A stretch of DNA of 10,813 bases from NCBI GenBank assembly GCA_002474325.1, contig DKNL01000227.1, positions 1 through 10,813 of the forward strand, read 5' to 3'. Positions 6,116 through 10,813 of the stretch are shown here, in pieces. Made by a program: the position numbers and the translations under genes. Within the stretch, counting starts at the first letter, position 1, and every line of letters begins with the position of its first letter. The notes below the pieces were generated by a model that worked only from the letters and a program-made list of their open reading frames with translations, made no database searches and was not told the DNA's origin. Origin of the DNA: Opitutales bacterium UBA7389 (lineage in GTDB: Bacteria; Verrucomicrobiota; Verrucomicrobiia; Opitutales; Opitutaceae).

Positions 6116-7167
6116 TAACTCATTTCGAACATTCGATCGATCGCCTTGAGAGCATTCAATCGAAGCGTTTCATCGAGTTCGATAACCTGACGAGGCTCGG
6201 GAGCGACGAGAACGTCTCGAATCTTCTCCAATGAATTCATCTTCATATACGGACATAATTTACACCCCGAGATGAACCGCTTTTCCGGACTTTCCACTTC
6301 GATTCGTTCTACGAGACCGCACTCCGTGAGCATCATGAAATAGGGAGCCTCCGTTTCCTTAACGTACTTCATCATGTGACCAGTACTCCCTACAAAATCG
6401 CTTTCGCTGGTAATATCGAGCGTGCACTCCGGATGGGAAACAACCTTTAGACCAGGAAACTTTTCGCGAGATTCAGTGATGAGACCAGGGTCGAATTGGT
6501 CGTGCACGATACAAGTGCCATCCGATGATACTATTTCCTTTTCGATGCCCATCTTTGCCATCTCCACCCGAATATTGTCCGCCATCAAGCGATCCGGAAC
6601 AAAGAGAATCTGCTTTTGGGGCATAGCAGCCACAATCTTATAGACATTGCTGGAAGTCACACAGACGTCGCATTCTGCTTTCACTTCAGCTGTGCTGTTA
6701 ATGTAGCACACAACACCCGCATTGGGGTACACGGCTTTGAACTCTCGCAACTGCCCCCCAGTCATAGAGTCAGCCAACGAGCATCCCGAATTTCGATCGG
6801 GAACGACGACTTCCGCTTCCGGCGAAAGTATCTTCGCTGTTTCCGCCATGAAAACCACACCCGAGAATACGATTTTTTTGGCCTGGGCTTCCTTGGCCCT
6901 CATTGAAAGCATGTAGGAATCGCCGAAAAAGTCAGCTACACCGTAAATGATTTCCGGCTCCACATAGGAATGGGCCAGAATAACAGCTTTCTTTTCCTCT
7001 TTAAGGGCGTTGATTTCCAGAGTCAGCGGAGCAATCAATCGGCAGCTCTCGATGTTCCAGGATTGGCGCGAATCGCACTCGACATGCATCAGCTTTACCA
7101 GAAGCCGTTCTGCTTCCTTTTCAATTTCCGCTTCCGCGAAAGTCGTCTCAGTCGTTGTCAGTGACAT
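6115..7167 (-). CDS. nadA: Quinolinate synthase
   Basis: NadA condenses iminoaspartate with dihydroxyacetone phosphate to quinolinate and carries an oxygen-sensitive 4Fe-4S cluster. The product is 350 residues with an ATG at 7167. Recognisable segments are AVILAHSYVEPEI (61-73), DFFGDSYMLS (79-88), SGVVFMAETAKILSP (102-116), CSLADS (129-134), HPECTLDI (245-252), GSTGHM (260-265) and GCKLCPYMKMN (301-311). The three expected cluster ligands are present as Cys129, Cys248 and Cys305. The N-terminus has about 45 residues before the first core strand, a modest extension. NadA leads into NadB with a one-base overlap, consistent with the two enzymes handing on unstable iminoaspartate. The leader of about 108 bases after folE2 may hold its promoter. 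Confidence 0.96.
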   Translation of the reverse strand: MSLTTTETTFAEAEIEKEAERLLVKLMHVECDSRQSWNIESCRLIAPLTLEINALKEEKKAVILAHSYVEPEIIYGVADFFGDSYMLSMRAKEAQAKKIVFSGVVFMAETAKILSPEAEVVVPDRNSGCSLADSMTGGQLREFKAVYPNAGVVCYINSTAEVKAECDVCVTSSNVYKIVAAMPQKQILFVPDRLMADNIRVEMAKMGIEKEIVSSDGTCIVHDQFDPGLITESREKFPGLKVVSHPECTLDITSESDFVGSTGHMMKYVKETEAPYFMMLTECGLVERIEVESPEKRFISGCKLCPYMKMNSLEKIRDVLVAPEPRQVIELDETLRLNALKAIDRMFEMS

Positions 7168-7237
7168 TTCTGCAAACTAAATCTTGATATTAGTGTGAAG
7201 GATCAGAGACAATTCAGCAACCCCTAGTTCACCGTCA

Positions 7238-7265
7238 CATATAGCTTATAAAGTAGGCGAAACAA
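7238..7265 (-). promoter_or_regulatory. Weak candidate promoter for nadAB
   Basis: On the minus strand TTGTTT (7265-7260) and TATATG (7243-7238) are separated by 16 bases, about 70 bases upstream of the nadA ATG. An inverted repeat CTAGTT (7224-7229) / AACTAG (7264-7269) brackets the pair. I do not recognise an NrtR, NiaR or NadR box. Both hexamers deviate from consensus and the call is tentative. Confidence 0.22.
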
Positions 7266-7275
7266 CTAGTGAATG

Positions 7276-8262
7276 CTAGCAAATCAGATCGTTGAAATCG
7301 GTGAAGTCTCCCCGATACCCACCATCTACTCCCTTGCAAATCACCGACACCGCATCGTGCGAGTGCAAGGATTCCAGATGGGAACAAGCGATCTGAAAAT
7401 CCGCGATCCTAGGCTCTGCATTGAGACGTTTGAAAATAGTGCGAACCGCATCCTCGACGAATTTGATATAAACGCCATTCAGTTCGGCAAAAGCTTGCTC
7501 GTCCTCTCGTTTAACCATCACCTGCGTCTCCGTTTTCAAGGCGTCTTGGCAATGCTCCTGGATTTCCTCAAAAGACAGACCGGCGGCGTTATCGGCCAAC
7601 GTCACCCAGATCCGAGCCTTGCTTCGTTGCGAGTGCGGAATCGAATAGGCGTCCCTAATATCTCTTGCATGCTCAGCCAATTCCGCTGAACACGGACAGG
7701 CTGAAGAGTAGACAAAATCGAAGACCATACTTTTCCGATAGACGCCATCCCGGGTCAAATGGCCTTCCATTCCAGCTTTATAGTATTGGTATCCGCTGAG
7801 TCCACTGCGAAGGCTCTCTTGGACAATTGGATAATTGAAATTGAGCAAAACGCGGGTATCGAGACTTTCCAACTGATCGCGAAATCCCTCAAGGACCACC
7901 TGAATTGTCTCGTGCGTGAATACCTCGTCCTTTCGTTCGTAGAAGGAACGCATGATCCGAGACATATTGATTCCCTTAAGACTCGCTTCCAAAGATACGG
8001 TGCCCACGACACTAGTCTCGAGCTCCAGGATAGATCCATCCCGGCGCCGATACTTCAGTGGAAGCCGAAAGTTCGATACACCAACCTGCTGAATTGGTGC
8101 CGGGTAATCCTGCGATGACTCCACCGAATCCATGACATCCGGCATCGATTCGCGGTAACCTTCGCTCGGACGAAACGCATCGTCGTACGACCGCTGAATT
8201 GCCGAAACCTCGTCTGGATCGGTCCTGTGGAGATACATTTTCGTTTTATCTTTCGTCGACAT
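7276..8262 (-). CDS. folE2: GTP cyclohydrolase FolE2 (GCYH-IB)
   Basis: FolE2 converts GTP to 7,8-dihydroneopterin triphosphate for folate and for queuosine precursors. Unlike FolE it is not strictly zinc-dependent. The product is 328 residues. The signature motif SSACPCSAEL (186-195) contains the active-site Cys189, and HSQRS (210-214) and the LEASLKGINMSRIMRSF segment (91-107) are further family blocks. The last block has Asn99 where many family members have His (G-[TI]-H-M-S-R). The start at 8262 is an ATG with no Shine-Dalgarno sequence; a second ATG at 8238 (MYLHRTDPDE) is possible. The first ~55 residues are poorly conserved and acidic. The gene is divergent from the metallo-hydrolase gene (246 bases between), and no classical Zur box was recognised there. 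Confidence 0.94.
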   Translation of the reverse strand: MSTKDKTKMYLHRTDPDEVSAIQRSYDDAFRPSEGYRESMPDVMDSVESSQDYPAPIQQVGVSNFRLPLKYRRRDGSILELETSVVGTVSLEASLKGINMSRIMRSFYERKDEVFTHETIQVVLEGFRDQLESLDTRVLLNFNYPIVQESLRSGLSGYQYYKAGMEGHLTRDGVYRKSMVFDFVYSSACPCSAELAEHARDIRDAYSIPHSQRSKARIWVTLADNAAGLSFEEIQEHCQDALKTETQVMVKREDEQAFAELNGVYIKFVEDAVRTIFKRLNAEPRIADFQIACSHLESLHSHDAVSVICKGVDGGYRGDFTDFNDLIC

Positions 8263-8474
8263 GGATTTCTAAAGGCTCCGGAGGAGGCAGCTACTCGGAT
8301 TCGATTTAAAACCCGGCTCGCCTAAATTCGCTGCGTTCACCAAAAAGCGAAACGCCAACTGCCCAATTTAACTTTACAATCCCCATTAAGATAGTGCCTC
8401 GCGAAAAACGCAAGCAATACGGGAATGTCTGCATTTACACTCTTGCCCCGCCAATTCTTGCGATTTCGTATTTG

Positions 8475-8508
8475 AAAAGGAGATGAGCGAGGTAGACAGT
8501 CTATCTCG
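8475..8508 (+). promoter_or_regulatory. Strong Shine-Dalgarno separated from the start codon by a hairpin
   Basis: AAAAGGAG at 8475-8482 is the strongest ribosome site in the window but lies 26 bases before the ATG at 8509. The spacer contains an inverted repeat: CGAGGTAGA (8488-8496), loop CAG, TCTATCTCG (8500-8508). It forms nine pairs, one of them G-U, and ends directly at the ATG. If the hairpin folds, the Shine-Dalgarno is brought to about 5 unpaired bases from the start. An out-of-frame ATG at 8483 follows the Shine-Dalgarno with no spacing and so is unlikely to be used well. Confidence 0.5.
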
Positions 8509-9306
8509 ATGTCCATGCAATTCTCGATCCTTGGCAGCAGCAGTTCTGGCAACAGCGGCCTGCTCGTCACCGAGAATTGCCGGGCTCTGGTAGACGCCGG
8601 CTTCAGTTGCAAACGACTCTGTGCCATGATGGAGGAGCGCGGAGTTCGCCCAGACGAAATCGACGCCATCTTCATTACTCACGAGCACACCGATCACACG
8701 GCAGGGATTTCAACCTTCGCCAAGAAATTCAATCCCGTGGTCTATGCCAACTTGATGACCGCTCGAGCCATTCAACCGAAGTTGAAACACAACCCCGAAT
8801 GGCGGATTTTCAATACCGGGTCTACATTCCAGTTCCGCGACTTGACCATTGAAAGCTTTTCTTTGCCCCACGATGCTCACGATCCCGTCGGCTTTAAATT
8901 CACTAGCGGTCGCGGCGACGATCTGTTTTCCCCCATCCGACGCTTGGCTTGGCTTATAGATTTGGGATTCGCTCCGAAGCACATAAAAGAGCGCATCCGA
9001 GATGTCGATACGCTGGTGGTCGAGTCGAATTACTGCCCGCAACTGCTAGAACGAGACGAACGGCGCCCTTGGTCCCTGAAACAGCGGATAAGCGGGCGCC
9101 ACGGGCATCTTTCCAATGAGGCAGCTCGTGACTTGCTAGAGTCAATTGGCGAGCCGTCTTGGAGCCAAGTTTTCCTCGCCCACCTGAGTCGGGATTGCAA
9201 CAGCCCCGAAGCGATCCAAAACGAATTCTCTGCCCTTCGAGCGCGGGCCCATTATCGCATCGACACAATCGCGGCAGGTGAAGGCACCGATCTCAAGCAA
9301 GTGTAA
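8509..9306 (+). CDS. WalJ/YycJ-like metallo-beta-lactamase-fold hydrolase
   Basis: The 265-residue protein begins MSMQFSILGSSSSGNSGLL, the typical opening of the YycJ/WalJ branch of the metallo-beta-lactamase superfamily. The metal-binding set is visible: THEHTDH (57-63, HxHxDH), PHDAHD (120-125), IDLG with Asp151, VESN (171-174), HGHLSN (198-203) and AHLS (224-227). Members are predicted or shown to be DNA exonucleases. In Firmicutes the gene accompanies the WalRK system, but no such kinase is present here. Between H124 and D151 a charged insert (SGRGDDLFSPIRR) separates the strands. I chose the ATG at 8509; a second ATG at 8515 is also possible, and the leader hairpin abuts the first. The gene converges with the membrane glycosyltransferase. 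Confidence 0.85.
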   Translation: MSMQFSILGSSSSGNSGLLVTENCRALVDAGFSCKRLCAMMEERGVRPDEIDAIFITHEHTDHTAGISTFAKKFNPVVYANLMTARAIQPKLKHNPEWRIFNTGSTFQFRDLTIESFSLPHDAHDPVGFKFTSGRGDDLFSPIRRLAWLIDLGFAPKHIKERIRDVDTLVVESNYCPQLLERDERRPWSLKQRISGRHGHLSNEAARDLLESIGEPSWSQVFLAHLSRDCNSPEAIQNEFSALRARAHYRIDTIAAGEGTDLKQV

Positions 9307-9417
9307 GCTCCCAAGACAGGACGACAACAATACGCGACAAAAGCCCCGTTATCCCAATGGATCTGGACAATCTTTTTTACTTGCCTCTCAACTGGGGACC
9401 GAAACATGAGAATCGCT

Positions 9418-10812
9418 TTAATATGAGCGGACATAAAGGCCATCCGTTTTCGATCGCCCTTTCACCGCATACCAAGCCAATCCTAAAAGCAGAGGTGTCC
9501 ACAAAGCCCAGGACTGCCAAATCGTCAAGGTTGCCGGAACGTCCGATCCTATAGAAGCGAAATAATAGACGAAAACAGAAATAGATACCAATCGGAACCC
9601 TAGCTGCCCGATTCCCACAGCGAAAGGAGCCAACCAAAGGAATTGCCATGGCTCTACTACAGCCGCGAATACAAAATATACACCCAAATAAAGATTACTA
9701 AAGCGCCCTAAAGTTTCATTGCGTATCATCAAAGCGAAAGCGATGACCACTATCGCGAAAAAGAATAGCTCGGACTTCACTTGAAGGCCCAAAAAATCGA
9801 AAACGTTCGGCAATAGGGAAAGGGCGCTTTCATCGAGCGGAAGGGAAAATGGCAATAGACTACGCATGTCTGCCCCCAGCGAATATGTTCCCCAACCACT
9901 GAAGCAAAATACTGGCACCAAGCCGATCACCAAGATTGCCAAACCAGTCCTTACCCCGGACTTGCTCAGAACATGCCAGAACATCCATACCAGTATAGGA
10001 AGAAATATGATATTCATGGCTAACGAGAACCCAATCAGTAATGCCGCAAAACTTACCATCTGACCAGAACCGCCTCCAAGACCGCCATTATTGGCGACAA
10101 CTACTGCGCCTCCTTTCTTATCCACCCAAGCTTCCCAAATCAGGAATCCACCAAGCACCGGTAGCAGGAAAAGGCATTCCACTCTACCCTCTCCAGCAAT
10201 AAAATACGCTGCCATTGGATTCCATCCGTATAGGAGCGCTTTCTTCGACCCGTATCTAAAGGCTAGAATTATGCATATCCATATATCAATGACAACGAAC
10301 ACAGTCTTAATCGACCATTCATTGAGTCCGATAGAATTGAAAATCCGAAAAACGGCCATCACCAATGGCGCCTGTCTAGATACCTGATCCTTGTTTTCAA
10401 TGCGCTCCCATCTCCGATCCCGTAGCAGTCTCAATTCCTCGCTGTTAGGAGACAATTCGTAGGGGTTCATATTCGTATTCAGAACATCCCCTTCCCAGAG
10501 TCTGCGGGAAAGGTCCTCTGACGCGGGCATTGGCAACAAGAGCATCCTTCCGACAATCGCCACGCCAATCATCAACCACATCCACCGGTTACCTACATGC
10601 CAGCTTAGAAAGAATCCGCAGGAAGCGAACAGAACGCCTATCAAGAAAGCGGCGGCGTCTCCGTTTTCTCCGGGCAGACCCGCTTGATTCATTCCAAAGC
10701 AGCCCCATAGAAAAAGGAGGGCGGAAAACCCAAACAGGGCCGCTTCCCGTTTACTCGCCCTGTAGAAAACCGAACCGGAAGAGTTCTCAATGTAGGAAAA
10801 AGAATTTCTCAT
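9418..10812 (-). CDS. GT-C-like polytopic membrane glycosyltransferase (start at window edge)
   Basis: At least 464 residues with roughly ten to twelve hydrophobic segments, beginning near 24-40 and ending near 433-449. The segment ASEDLSRRLWEGDVLNTNMN (97-116) followed by PYELSP and RDRRWERI (131-138) matches the first periplasmic loop of GT-C enzymes that use polyprenyl-phosphate sugars (the usual pattern is D-x-x-R-Y-x-W-[DE]-G...NPY). YGWNPMAAYFIAGEG (195-209) and EPWQFLWLAP (387-396) fit the later conserved blocks. Such proteins transfer sugars, often mannose or arabinose, on the outer face of the inner membrane. Donor and acceptor cannot be told. A glycine-rich stretch (GGLGGGSG, 243-250) sits in a loop between two helices. 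The ATG at 10812-10810 leaves one base upstream, so the true start may lie outside the window. No other glycan gene is adjacent. Confidence 0.65.
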   Translation of the reverse strand: MRNSFSYIENSSGSVFYRASKREAALFGFSALLFLWGCFGMNQAGLPGENGDAAAFLIGVLFASCGFFLSWHVGNRWMWLMIGVAIVGRMLLLPMPASEDLSRRLWEGDVLNTNMNPYELSPNSEELRLLRDRRWERIENKDQVSRQAPLVMAVFRIFNSIGLNEWSIKTVFVVIDIWICIILAFRYGSKKALLYGWNPMAAYFIAGEGRVECLFLLPVLGGFLIWEAWVDKKGGAVVVANNGGLGGGSGQMVSFAALLIGFSLAMNIIFLPILVWMFWHVLSKSGVRTGLAILVIGLVPVFCFSGWGTYSLGADMRSLLPFSLPLDESALSLLPNVFDFLGLQVKSELFFFAIVVIAFALMIRNETLGRFSNLYLGVYFVFAAVVEPWQFLWLAPFAVGIGQLGFRLVSISVFVYYFASIGSDVPATLTIWQSWALWTPLLLGLAWYAVKGRSKTDGLYVRSY

Positions 10813-10813
10813 A

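Noticed and set aside
8337..8697. Two overlapping minus-strand frames of 112 and 103 codons upstream of and within the metallo-hydrolase gene.
   Set aside because: They overlap the well-supported plus-strand gene and show no family features.
9338..9397. Possible terminator in the gap between the convergent genes: CCCCGTT (9344-9350) pairs with AAC-T-GGGG (9390-9397), with a T6 run at 9373-9378 on the plus strand and TTTT after the stem on the minus strand.
   Set aside because: The loop is about 39 bases, the stem has a bulge and the T-runs are not well placed. A terminator is expected here, but I cannot support this exact structure.

Overview
The window looks like a chromosomal housekeeping stretch from a Gram-negative bacterium of the PVC group, most likely Verrucomicrobiota of the Opitutales type. 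That placement is inferred from an LL-diaminopimelate aminotransferase (DapL), a SecG with an extended acidic tail, a FolE2-type GTP cyclohydrolase, a LolA-like periplasmic protein and the near absence of Shine-Dalgarno sequences. No rRNA or tRNA gene, CRISPR array, transposase, integrase or phage gene was seen.

Layout. At the left edge is the start of a minus-strand gene for a tandem ribbon-helix-helix DNA-binding protein with a Lys/Ala-rich tail, cut by the window. About 600 bases without a convincing gene follow (346-946). This gap is AT-rich in part and carries traces of what may be a decayed minus-strand coding sequence. A long run of minus-strand genes fills 947-8262. In transcription order (right to left) these are folE2, nadA, nadB, a nitroreductase-family flavoprotein, dapL, secG and a LolA-like exported protein. 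nadA and nadB overlap by one base, and secG and the LolA-like gene are about 22 bases apart. The other gaps are 83-108 bases and several hold perfect inverted repeats. From 8263 the strand changes: a WalJ/YycJ-type metallo-beta-lactamase-fold protein runs rightward (8509-9306) and converges on a minus-strand GT-C-like polytopic membrane glycosyltransferase (9418-10812), whose start lies at the window edge.

How the genes fit together. NadB and NadA catalyse the first two committed steps from aspartate to quinolinate for NAD. nadC is not in the window. FolE2 opens folate and queuosine synthesis from GTP. DapL supplies LL-diaminopimelate for lysine and peptidoglycan by the one-step aminotransferase route. 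SecG is part of the Sec translocon, and the LolA-like protein is presumably exported and concerned with the outer membrane. This is mostly core metabolism and envelope biology, and I do not see a clear new multi-gene system.

The best unexplained signals are regulatory or structural. They are a hairpin placed exactly between a strong Shine-Dalgarno sequence and the start codon of the metallo-hydrolase gene, the tandem RHH protein with 8-bp direct repeats over its own start region, a 15-bp perfect palindrome that can also form a competing hairpin ahead of the nitroreductase, and possible gene decay at 670-938.
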